Part shown: positions 16,174 through 25,000 of the stretch, piece by piece | Layout of the letters: every line of letters starts with the position of its first letter | Numbering within the stretch: the stretch's first letter is position 1 | Source of the DNA: an uncultured Bacteroidota bacterium | GTDB lineage: Bacteria; Bacteroidota; Bacteroidia; UKL13-3 | Direction: 5' to 3' | NCBI GenBank assembly: GCA_903883965.1 | Contig: CAISCU010000049.1 | Span: 1 to 46,001 of the forward strand | Length of the DNA stretch: 46,001 bases | Position numbers and translations under genes: made by a program | Notes under the pieces: model-generated | Database searches by the model: none | What the model saw: only the letters and a program-made list of their open reading frames with translations | What the model was told of the DNA's origin: nothing

Positions 16174-17325
16174 ATGAAAGCATACCAACAGAAAAAATAC
16201 TGGAAATTTTTCATCTTGGCTTTTGCCATGCTGATTGGTGGTGTTTCATTGTTGTATACCCGAAACTTAGTCAAGAATTTAAGTATTCAAGAAGACAAAA
16301 AAATTAAACTATGGGCTGATGCTACCCGTCAATTAATTAATTCGGAAGGTGATATTAATTTTTTACTCAATATTATAGAAGACAATGAAACCATTCCTAC
16401 CATATTGGTAGATGACAATGGCGCCATTATTACTACCCGAAACTTAAACCCTGAAAGCAGTAAAGATAGTTCTTATTTGAAGGCTAAACTGGCCGATATG
16501 AAACAACTGCATGAACCCATTCAGATTTGCTATGATGAAGAGAACAAAAAGTACAATTACCTGTATTACGAAAATTCCGAATTGTTGAACGAACTCAAAA
16601 CCTATCCATTTATACAATTAGGGCTAATTGCATTTTTTGCTTTAATGAGTTATTTGGCAATTAGTAGCAGTAGAAAAGCAGAGCAAAACCAAGTTTGGGT
16701 AGGCATGAGTAAAGAAACAGCTCACCAATTAGGAACTCCCATTTCATCGTTGAGGGAATGGTTGTCTATGATCAAAGAAAATGGATTGAATGAAGAAGTT
16801 ATCGCTGAAATAGACAACGATATTAAACGCTTAGAACTAATTACAGAACGTTTTTCTAAAATTGGGGCAGAACCCACTTTAAAAGCTGAAAACTTGAAAG
16901 CTGTAATTGATGAATGTGTATCTTATTTAAAAAACAGGGTTTCGAGCAAGGTGCATTTTGAAGTAAATACTACAAATGTACAAACCAAAGCCTTAATGAA
17001 TGTTTCATTGTTTGAATGGGTGATTGAAAACATTTGTAAAAATGCCATTGATGCCATGAATGGGACTGGCCAATTAAGAATTGATTTGAGTGAAGACCAT
17101 TCATATGCTTACATAGAAATCAGTGACACTGGTAAAGGCATTCCTAGAAACAAATTTAAAACCATTTTTAAGCCAGGTTTTACCACTAAAAAAAGGGGTT
17201 GGGGCCTAGGACTCTCTTTGTCTAAAAGAATTGTAAAAGAATACCATAAAGGCGATGTTTTTGTAAAACACTCAGAAATAGGTAAAGGAAGTACATTCAA
17301 AATTTCATTAAAAAAAGCCGGCTAA
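16174..17325 (+). CDS. Membrane sensor histidine kinase
   Basis: Two-component sensor of 383 aa. TM1 is at about 11-29, an extracytoplasmic sensor of about 115 residues follows, TM2 is at about 146-165, then the kinase core. The H-box is MSKETAHQLGTPISSLREW, with His184 as phospho-acceptor, in the HQLGTP form frequent in Bacteroidota. The ATPase domain shows the N-box ENICKNAIDAM (about 285-295, Asn290), DTGKGIP (318-324) and GWGLGLSLSKRIV (342-354). No response regulator is adjacent, so it is an orphan. It is followed 1 nt later by ruvX, giving a kinase-ruvX-def operon. Confidence 0.9.
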   Translation: MKAYQQKKYWKFFILAFAMLIGGVSLLYTRNLVKNLSIQEDKKIKLWADATRQLINSEGDINFLLNIIEDNETIPTILVDDNGAIITTRNLNPESSKDSSYLKAKLADMKQLHEPIQICYDEENKKYNYLYYENSELLNELKTYPFIQLGLIAFFALMSYLAISSSRKAEQNQVWVGMSKETAHQLGTPISSLREWLSMIKENGLNEEVIAEIDNDIKRLELITERFSKIGAEPTLKAENLKAVIDECVSYLKNRVSSKVHFEVNTTNVQTKALMNVSLFEWVIENICKNAIDAMNGTGQLRIDLSEDHSYAYIEISDTGKGIPRNKFKTIFKPGFTTKKRGWGLGLSLSKRIVKEYHKGDVFVKHSEIGKGSTFKISLKKAG

Positions 17326-17326
17326 T

Positions 17327-17740
17327 ATGGGAAGAATATTGAGTTTCGACTATGGCACCAAACGCATTGGTATTGCTGCAACAGATCCATTTAAAATAAT
17401 TGCATCGGCATTAGATACCATACACCCAAAAGACATTTTAGCCTATCTAAAAAAATACCTTTTACTTGAAACTGTAGAGTGTTTTGTTGTTGGAAAGCCT
17501 ATGAAATTAGATGGCAGTGATTCTGATTCCGCTGTCCATGTTAAAAATTTTATATCTTTGTTGAATAAAAATTTTTCAGAAATACCTGTTGTACAAATAG
17601 ACGAACGATTTACCTCTTTAATTGCTCAGAAAAGCATGATAGAGATGGGAATGAAAAAGAAGGACCGACAAAATAAGGGGAATATTGATCAGATAAGTGC
17701 TGTCTTAATTTTGCAAACGTATTTGGAAACCAATAGTTAA
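17327..17740 (+). CDS. ruvX: Putative pre-16S rRNA nuclease / Holliday-junction resolvase RuvX (YqgF)
   Basis: RNase H-fold nuclease of 137 aa, implicated in 16S rRNA 5'-end maturation and formerly described as a Holliday-junction resolvase. LSFDYGTKRIGIAATD (5-20) contains the first catalytic Asp8. VVGKPMKLDGS is the second conserved segment, VQIDERFTSL carries the conserved DER, and KGNIDQISAVLILQTYL near the C-terminus holds the last catalytic Asp. Length is normal. It sits 1 nt after the histidine kinase and 4 nt before def, so all three are probably co-transcribed. Confidence 0.92.
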   Translation: MGRILSFDYGTKRIGIAATDPFKIIASALDTIHPKDILAYLKKYLLLETVECFVVGKPMKLDGSDSDSAVHVKNFISLLNKNFSEIPVVQIDERFTSLIAQKSMIEMGMKKKDRQNKGNIDQISAVLILQTYLETNS

Positions 17741-17744
17741 AAAA

Positions 17745-18302
17745 ATGATTTTACCGATTCTTGCCTTTGGCGATGCTGTATTGAGAAAAAAAGCAAGCAA
17801 TATTGATGCGAACTACCCGCAATTGGATACGCTGATTGAAAACATGTGGGAAACTATGTATGAAGCCAGTGGTGTTGGGCTTGCAGCTCCTCAAATTGGC
17901 AAAGCCATCAATTTATTTATCATTGATACTGGCGCTTTTGACGAGAAAAAACAAAGCAATAGCATTAAAAAAGTATTCATCAACCCGCTCATCGAAGAAG
18001 AATGGGGAGACAAATGGGAATTTGAAGAAGGTTGTTTGAGTATTCCACATATTAGAGAAAATGTGAGTAGACATGCTCATCTAAAAATTACCTATCAAGA
18101 TGAGCTTTTCAATACAGTTACAGAAACTTATTCAGGATTAGAAGCACGGGTTATTCAGCACGAATACGACCATTGCCAAGGTGTTTTATTTACTGATCAT
18201 TTATCGCAGTTAAAAAAACGCTTACTAAAAAATAAACTCATCAATATTTCTAAGGGGGGGGCTGTTGTAGACTATAAAATGCGAATCCCTTCAGGCAGGT
18301 AG
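17745..18302 (+). CDS. def: Peptide deformylase
   Basis: Removes the N-formyl group from nascent proteins. The three family motifs are intact: GVGLAAPQIG (43-52), EGCLSIP (95-101, metal ligand Cys97) and HEYDH (139-143, ligands His139 and His143, catalytic Glu140). Length 185 aa is normal. Near the 3' end the reading frame crosses a run of about eight G (18253-18261), encoding Gly-Gly in ISKGGAVVDYKM. The downstream residues look family-like, so the frame there appears correct. Confidence 0.95.
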   Translation: MILPILAFGDAVLRKKASNIDANYPQLDTLIENMWETMYEASGVGLAAPQIGKAINLFIIDTGAFDEKKQSNSIKKVFINPLIEEEWGDKWEFEEGCLSIPHIRENVSRHAHLKITYQDELFNTVTETYSGLEARVIQHEYDHCQGVLFTDHLSQLKKRLLKNKLINISKGGAVVDYKMRIPSGR

Positions 18303-18370
18303 GCTAACCGATTTGCTTTTTCTGCAACATTTTAATCTGTTACTTGGGTGAAATAATTATGCAGAAATGT

Positions 18371-18384
18371 TTAATTGCAATTAA
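18371..18384. promoter_or_regulatory. 14-bp perfect palindrome upstream of acyl-CoA ligase
   Basis: TTAATTGCAATTAA is a perfect palindrome 20 nt upstream of the ATG at 18405, placed where a repressor would block the promoter. A TetR/FadR-type regulator of fatty-acid degradation would be the natural candidate, but none is encoded here. AT-rich palindromes of this size can arise by chance. Confidence 0.3.
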
Positions 18385-18404
18385 TTTGTTAAAATTATTT
18401 GCGC

Positions 18405-20291
18405 ATGATAGACATTCCGAATTTTCCTTCTTTGCATTACTATTTTAGAAATGCTGCATATCAGATAAAAACACCTTCAAGTTTATACTTGTATGAGAAA
18501 AAGAAAGATACTTTTGAGGCTTTAACCTACAAACAGGTTATAGACCAAGCAAATGCCATCAGTTCTTTTTTGATGGATAAAGGATTTGAACACCAAGATA
18601 AAGTTGCATTAATAATTGAGAACTGTCCTGAGTACATTATGTTTGACCAGGGACTTATGCAAATTGGGTTGGTAAATGTGTCTATTTATCCTACATTAAG
18701 CGAATCAGAAATTGAATACATTATCAATGATTCTGGGTCAAAAGCCATTTTAGTTGGCACCCCATTTTTATTAAAAAAAATCAATAAAATCAAACCAAAC
18801 TGCCCACAATTAAAACATGTTATTACTGCTTTTGAGCCCAATACCAAGGCCGAAAACCAACTGACCTGGGAAGCATGCATTGATTTAGGCACCCAATCTT
18901 ATTCAAACAATAAAGCGCAAATTGAAACCCGTCTGGAGCAAATTAACCGATCCGATTTGGCGTGTTTGCTTTATACATCAGGCACAACTGGTAAACCTAA
19001 GGGGGCTATGCTTACCCACAACAATTTTATCACCAATGTGGAAATGGGAGTAGATTTAATGCCAATTGTAAATAAAGATTTTCGCTTTTTGTCTTTCTTG
19101 CCTTTGTGCCATGTGTATGAACGCACAGCAACCTACTACTTGAGTACCATTATGGGCACTGAAATTGCATTTGCGCAAAGTTTGGAAGCCTTATCTGGCA
19201 ATATCATTGAAGTTAAGCCCAATGCCATTTTAACTGTACCCCGTTTATTGGAACGCATAGAAGAAAGGGTTCGTAAAAATGTAACTTCAAAAGGTGGTTT
19301 TAGTTTAAAAATTTTCAATTGGGCAATTGCACAAGGTGAAAAAGCAAGGCATTGTAGAGAGGCAGGTAAAGGCTATTCATTATTACTGCAGCTGAAATTG
19401 GCAATTGCCGAAAAACTTGTTTTCAAAAAAATAAAAGCGCGTTTAGGTGGACAAATGAAAATCATCATTTCAGGAGGAGGTGCCATGCCACAACATGTGG
19501 GTGAATTTTTTGGGAACATTGGTGTGTTGGTTTGTGAAGGTTATGGCCTTACAGAAACTTCGCCACTGGTATCTGTTAACCAACCTTCAAGACCTTTATT
19601 TGGAACTGTAGGCAGAATTGGCAAAGGTTCTGAAGTAGCCATTCAAAACCCCGACACCAAAGAAATCATCACCATACAAACTTATGAAAGCTTTGATCCT
19701 AAATTTGAATCGGGTGAAGGTGAAATTTTAGTACGAGGTCAGAATGTAATGAAAGGCTATTGGAATATGCCCGAACAAACAGCAGAAAGCATAGATGCCG
19801 ATGGCTGGTTACATACTGGAGATGTTGGAAAATTTTACAAAGGTTATTTAAAAATAACAGATAGAATTAAAAACATCATTGTCAATTCATTTGGTAAAAA
19901 CGTTTACCCTACCCCTATTGAAAATACCTATTTAAAATCAGCTAAAATAGAACAAGTGTTTTTAATTGGTGATGGACAAGAATATTTAACCGCAATCATT
20001 GTTCCTTCAAAAGAAGAAATGAAAGAAAGTTTTGGCATGAAAGAAGCTTACTTTAATGAGCCAGATGAGTTTATCATTGACCCTGAAGTTCACAAATGGA
20101 TTGAAACCGACATGCATAAATATGCTGTAGAGTTAGGTAAATTTGAAAGGGTAAAGCATTTTATCATCAAGCGCCGACCATTTACTTTAGAGGCAGGAGA
20201 ATTAACACCCACTCAAAAAGCCAAAAGAAAATTCATTGTTCAAAAATTTGAGCAAGAAATCAAAGCTATGTATGTGAATTTGGTTGATTGA
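18405..20291 (+). CDS. Long-chain fatty acid-CoA ligase (AMP-dependent synthetase)
   Basis: Activates fatty acids to acyl-CoA by way of an acyl-adenylate. The 628-aa protein has the P-loop-like YTSGTTGKPKGAML (about 189-202), the YGLTETSP motif (about 380), GWLHTGDVGKF (about 467) and NIIVNSFGKNVYPTPIE with the catalytic lysine of the C-terminal domain. Length and motifs match the FadD15/FAA-type synthetases of Bacteroidota. The ATG at 18405 is chosen over a TTG two codons upstream. Monocistronic behind a 102-bp gap that contains the palindrome. The 3' end overlaps the convergent GNAT gene by 26 bp. Confidence 0.92.
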   Translation: MIDIPNFPSLHYYFRNAAYQIKTPSSLYLYEKKKDTFEALTYKQVIDQANAISSFLMDKGFEHQDKVALIIENCPEYIMFDQGLMQIGLVNVSIYPTLSESEIEYIINDSGSKAILVGTPFLLKKINKIKPNCPQLKHVITAFEPNTKAENQLTWEACIDLGTQSYSNNKAQIETRLEQINRSDLACLLYTSGTTGKPKGAMLTHNNFITNVEMGVDLMPIVNKDFRFLSFLPLCHVYERTATYYLSTIMGTEIAFAQSLEALSGNIIEVKPNAILTVPRLLERIEERVRKNVTSKGGFSLKIFNWAIAQGEKARHCREAGKGYSLLLQLKLAIAEKLVFKKIKARLGGQMKIIISGGGAMPQHVGEFFGNIGVLVCEGYGLTETSPLVSVNQPSRPLFGTVGRIGKGSEVAIQNPDTKEIITIQTYESFDPKFESGEGEILVRGQNVMKGYWNMPEQTAESIDADGWLHTGDVGKFYKGYLKITDRIKNIIVNSFGKNVYPTPIENTYLKSAKIEQVFLIGDGQEYLTAIIVPSKEEMKESFGMKEAYFNEPDEFIIDPEVHKWIETDMHKYAVELGKFERVKHFIIKRRPFTLEAGELTPTQKAKRKFIVQKFEQEIKAMYVNLVD

Positions 20292-20712
20292 TTGAACCTT
20301 TGTAAACCATTTGCACATGGGCAATGCCTGCTTCGTCAAATAAAGGACCTATTGCTTCAAAACCATTTTTATCATACACTTCTTTGGCTTGAATTTGAGC
20401 GTGAAGGTATATTTTTTGATTTGCCGGAATTTCTTTGAGCATGGTTTGAATGAGCATACTAGCAATTCCCATTTTCCGGAATTCTTTTAGAATGGCAATT
20501 CTTTCTAATTTGTATCCTTTATCAGTTTTCCTATACCTAGCTGTTCCAACCGGATTAGACCCAAAATTGGCAATAAAATGAGTGGAAACATCCTCGTTTT
20601 CCCATTCCAGTTCTTCGGGACATGCTTGCTCTATAACAAATACTTCTTTTCTGATAGCCCATGCCATTTGCTGCACCTCTATAGCTTGTATTTTTTCTAT
20701 TTGAATTTCCAT
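20266..20712 (-). CDS. GNAT family N-acetyltransferase (ElaA/YjcF-like)
   Basis: A short acetyltransferase of 148 aa. The N-terminus (AIRKEVFVIEQACPEELEWE) matches the IRxxVFVxEQ signature of the ElaA/YjcF group. VGTARYRKTDKGYKLERIAI leads into the acetyl-CoA loop EFRKMGIASMLIQTML, followed by IYLHAQIQAKEVYDKNGFEAIG. The acceptor is unknown. It converges on the acyl-CoA ligase gene with 26 bp of coding overlap and is divergent from the aldolase gene. Confidence 0.85.
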   Translation of the reverse strand: MEIQIEKIQAIEVQQMAWAIRKEVFVIEQACPEELEWENEDVSTHFIANFGSNPVGTARYRKTDKGYKLERIAILKEFRKMGIASMLIQTMLKEIPANQKIYLHAQIQAKEVYDKNGFEAIGPLFDEAGIAHVQMVYKGSINQPNSHT

Positions 20713-20777
20713 TTTACAATAGGAATGACTTTAATCAACAAAGTAGAATATTAAAACCATAATTTTTAAAAAATGAT

Positions 20778-20785
20778 TAAGTTTG
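20778..20785 (+). promoter_or_regulatory. TAnnTTTG -7 box for the aldolase gene
   Basis: TAAGTTTG ends 19 nt before the ATG at 20805, in the 92-bp divergent gap. No clear TTG lies at the -33 distance. Confidence 0.42.
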
Positions 20786-20804
20786 CTGAATTAAATCTTC
20801 AAAT

Positions 20805-21857
20805 ATGACTAAAATAGCTGATCTACTAGGCGCCAATGCCGATTCTCTGTTAAACCACAGTTGTAAAACCATTAGTAAGGACCTGATTATGTTACCAGGT
20901 GCTGATTTTGTTAATCGTTCGTTTGGTGCTGGCAACCGCAGCCCTCAAGTTTTAAGAAGTTTAGAAGATTTGTATTCACATGGCAGATTGGGTGGAACAG
21001 GTTACATGTCTATTTTACCTGTAGATCAAGGAATAGAACACAGTGCAGGGGCCTCATTTGCACCTAATCCAATTTATTTCGACCCTGAAAACATCTTGAA
21101 ATTAGCCGTTGAAGGTGGTTGCAATGCTGTTGCATCTACCTATGGTGTTTTGGCAAGTTGTGCTAGAAAATATGCACACAAAATTCCTTTCATTGTAAAA
21201 TTAAACCACAATGAATTTTTAAGTTACCCAAATAAGTTCGACCAAATTATGTTTGGCTCAGTTGATGAAGCTTGGAACATGGGAGCTACAGCAGTTGGAG
21301 CAACTATTTATTTTGGTTCGGCAGAATCGGGCAGACAAATTCAAGAGGTAGCAGCTGCATTTGAAAGAGCTCATGAATTAGGAATGGCTACCATTTTGTG
21401 GTGCTATACCCGTAACAATGCTTTCAAAAAAGATGGTGTAGATTACCATACTTCTGCTGATTTGAGTTCACAAGCCAATCATTTAGGTGTTACCATTCAG
21501 GCAGATATCATTAAACAAAAATTGCCTACCAATAATGGTGGTTATACTGCATTGAATTTTGGCAAAACACATGACAAGGTTTATACTGAATTAACCACCA
21601 ACCATCCTATTGATTTAACCCGTTACCAAGTTGCCAATTGCTACATGGGTAGACAAGGTTTGATTAACTCAGGTGGTGAATCAAAAGGTGCCTCTGATAT
21701 GGCTGAAGCAGTAACAACTGCTGTAGTAAACAAACGTGCAGGTGGTCAAGGTTTAATTTTAGGCAGAAAAGCTTTCCAAAAGCCAATGAACGAAGGAATT
21801 GCTTTGTTAAATGCAGTTCAAGATGTGTATTTAGATCAACAAATTACCATTGCTTAA
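20805..21857 (+). CDS. fbaB: Class I fructose-bisphosphate aldolase (FbaB/DhnA type)
   Basis: Schiff-base aldolase that splits fructose 1,6-bisphosphate or works in gluconeogenesis. The 350-aa sequence matches the DhnA/FbaB TIM-barrel family: [17 protein letters not shown] with the acidic residue after strand 1, [41 protein letters not shown] and [14 protein letters not shown] with the probable Schiff-base lysine cluster. The C-terminus has [15 protein letters not shown]. It is unrelated in sequence to the metal-dependent class II enzymes. Monocistronic, with its own -7 box and a strong terminator. Confidence 0.93.
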   Translation: MTKIADLLGANADSLLNHSCKTISKDLIMLPGADFVNRSFGAGNRSPQVLRSLEDLYSHGRLGGTGYMSILPVDQGIEHSAGASFAPNPIYFDPENILKLAVEGGCNAVASTYGVLASCARKYAHKIPFIVKLNHNEFLSYPNKFDQIMFGSVDEAWNMGATAVGATIYFGSAESGRQIQEVAAAFERAHELGMATILWCYTRNNAFKKDGVDYHTSADLSSQANHLGVTIQADIIKQKLPTNNGGYTALNFGKTHDKVYTELTTNHPIDLTRYQVANCYMGRQGLINSGGESKGASDMAEAVTTAVVNKRAGGQGLILGRKAFQKPMNEGIALLNAVQDVYLDQQITIA

Positions 21858-21874
21858 TTTTATCTCAATATTTT

Positions 21875-21908
21875 AAAAAAGCCCCGCAAAGAGCGGGGCT
21901 TTTTTTTT
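21875..21908 (+). terminator. Intrinsic terminator of the aldolase gene
   Basis: GC-rich 7-bp stem (GCCCCGC with GCGGGGC) around an AAAGA loop, preceded by A6 and followed by T9, 17 nt after the aldolase stop codon. Confidence 0.93.
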
Positions 21909-21913
21909 ACCCA

Positions 21914-21935
21914 AAATACCTAATTATAGGTATTT
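21914..21935. promoter_or_regulatory. Inverted repeat upstream of the giant beta-helix gene
   Basis: A perfect 9-bp inverted repeat, AAATACCTA and TAGGTATTT, around ATTA, 78 nt before the ATG at 22014. It lies after the aldolase terminator and has no T tract of its own, so an operator for the downstream surface-protein gene is more likely than a terminator. Confidence 0.3.
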
Positions 21936-21976
21936 CGGAACAAAGTGTTTGATAGTAGCTTGTGCTGAATTATTGA

Positions 21977-21990
21977 GGCAATTTATTGCC
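21977..21990. promoter_or_regulatory. Dyad GGCAAT-TT-ATTGCC in the leader of the giant beta-helix gene
   Basis: A perfect palindrome 23 nt upstream of the ATG at 22014. It could be an operator half-site pair or a small leader hairpin. No TAnnTTTG box is recognisable in this 156-bp gap, so the promoter may be of another type. Confidence 0.28.
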
Positions 21991-22013
21991 CTGATTTAAC
22001 ACTTTAAACTACT

Positions 22014-25000
22014 ATGAAAAAAGCTTTACTTTCTTTGAGCTGTTTGCTTTTACTTTTATTGGGTAAAGAACTCAACGCCACCAATGTTGGCGGTACAATT
22101 TCAACAAATACCACCTGGACAAGTGCTGGAAGCCCCTATGTAATTACCTCTTCAATTACTGTAAATTCAGGTATTACATTAACTATTCAAACAGGCGTAA
22201 CGGTACAAGTTAATGATGGATTTTCGTTTGTAGTGAATGGGACACTGACAGCAACAGGTACAACATTTACATCAAGTAGTGCAAGCCCTACTGCTGGGAA
22301 ATGGGGTGGATTTATTTTAGGAGACAATACAAACAAAGGAATACTCAATTTTACATCTTGTCAAATTACTTACTCAAGTTATGGTGTTACCATTACAAGA
22401 GGTATATTGACTTCCAATTCAACAGATTTTACGAATCTTTCTTCACATGGAATCTATTCTAATGGATATGCCGTTGACAGTGCAATCATCAATTTAAATG
22501 GAGGGTCAATCAGCAATATTGGGTCAAATGGTAATTGCGTATGGTTGGGAACTAATACCAAATTCACTAGTACAAATACCAATTTTTCAAATGCTGGCTT
22601 TGCGTTTGTAGAATCTAGTAGTTACAACGGCACCTGTACAATATCTGGCGGAACCACAAGCGGAATGAGTAATTCTGCATTTTATATTTTGTATCCAAAC
22701 CCTATTACCATTACCAACCATACTATCAATGGCAATTGTGTAAGAGGCTTGTACTTGAATAATGCAAATGTAACTGCAAGCGGCTTAACCATTACCTCTT
22801 GTGGCACACCCATTGAATATGCAGCACCTTCTATTTTAAATTTGAGTGGAAGCAATAATTTCAGTGGAAATACCAACAAGTATGTTTATATGAACCACTC
22901 TTCATTGACCAGCTCTATGACATTGCCAACAGTGAATATTCCTTATTATTTCCCTAATGGTTATACCATTTATGCATCTGGCAGACTTCAAATTAATGAT
23001 GACAATATTTTAAAGTTCAATTATTCTGGTATCAATGTAAATAGTGGAAAATTAGTTGCCAATGCCAGTGTTGGTAAACAAATATATTTTACTTCATTTA
23101 AAGATGACAATTTAGGAGGTGATGCCAATGGAGATCAAAATGCAACGGCTCCAAGTGCCAACAACTGGACTGGTATTGACTTTCCTGCAAACACAATAGA
23201 TAGCGCTTGTATTCTAAGAAGGGTATCTATTAGGTATGCAGACAGAGCAATTGAAATAAATAGTGCGTCTCCTACAATAGATAGCTGTTCTTTTAATAAT
23301 AATACGCATGGCATTTATATCAATGATGATTCCTACCCTATTATCAATGGTTGTACTTTTGCAGCTAGTTCATTGACTCCAATTGCTATGACATTTGATG
23401 CTGATCCTTTATTTACAGGAAATATTTTTTCTTTCCAGGACAACCAATATGATGCAATAGGTTTATTGGGAAGTTCAATTGTTGCCAATGCAACTCTTAA
23501 ATTAAGAAGTGTCACTACAAGCCCAAATGTTACATATGTGATGTTAGGAGATATTACCATTCCAAGTGGTAAATCATTAACGATTAACAAAGGAATTGTG
23601 ATCAAATCAATTAACAATTATAAAATTCATGTATTGGGTAGCTTGTTTGCAAATGGTACAGCCGATAGCAATATTGTGATGACCTCTGTAAGAGATGACA
23701 ATTCAGGCAAACCAGGAGATACCAACAAAGACGGAACACAAACATCACCTACAAAAGGCGATTTTGGAGGTGTGGTATTTGCACCAGGCAGTTTAGGTGC
23801 ATCTATTTTAAATTTCTGTGATATCCGTTACGCCCAATTGAACCAATCCTATTATGCAAATCAATACCAAGCTGGTGGAGCAATTACAATTGTCAATTCA
23901 AACCCAACAATTTCAAATTGCAAAATTAACAATTGTAACATTGGTATCATGGCTTACCAAGCTTCAAACCCAAGCATTACAAACAATCAAGTTATCAATT
24001 CTACTTCAACCCCAATAGCTATATCTGTATCTGCCAACCCTATTTTCTCAAACAATACATTTACCAATGCTGGGTATTTGGGCTTAGGAATTATTGGTGA
24101 AACTGTAACAGCAAATGGTATAATTAAGAAAAGAGACCTAACCGGATATACCAATATTACCTATGTGTTACTTGATAATTTAACCATTTCAGCAAATACC
24201 AATGTTGAGGTAGAAAGCGGTGTAGTAATAAAAATGCGTGATTATGTAGGAATCAATGTAAATGGTGGTCTTAAATTTTCAGGAAAAGGGATAAGTAGAA
24301 TTGTAGTAACCTCTGTTAAAGATGACAATGCCGGAAATCCGTTTGACACCAATGGAGATGGAAATGCCACGTCTCCTTCAAATGGAAACTGGGGCAGTAT
24401 CAGTTATTTGGCAACCAGCGATGACAGTTATTCAGCAATCAGAAGCGTAGATTTAAAATATGCTGGCTACCCAAACAATGCAGCAATTATATGGAACAAT
24501 GCAGCTGCTGCTATGGATGATTGTAATTTAACAAATATCAATTATTATGGATTGTACATTGATGGCAATTCAAATCCTGTAATAGATAGCGTTCAAATTA
24601 ACAGTTGTTCGGCAGATCCAATTGCTATGTCATTGTTGTCAGATCCAACATTTTCTAATATACAATTCAGTGCCAATGGAACAAAAGGCATTAAAATTAT
24701 AGATGTCAATTTATCTTCAAATGCTACTTTGAAAAAAAGAAGTTTATCGGGTATCAGTAACATAGCCTATTTTGTAGATAACCTCACCATCAACAGTGGT
24801 GCTACCCTTACCATTTCTCCTGGGGTAGTTATAAAATCGCAATACAACTATTATAACTACAAGGCGTTTACCGTTGATGGTGCCATTATTGCACAAGGCA
24901 CCAATTCGGAAAAAATCATTTTTACTTCTAAAAAAGACGATTCAAATGGAGGTGATTACAACAATGATGGCAACAATAGCAGCCCAGATAAAGGTGATTG

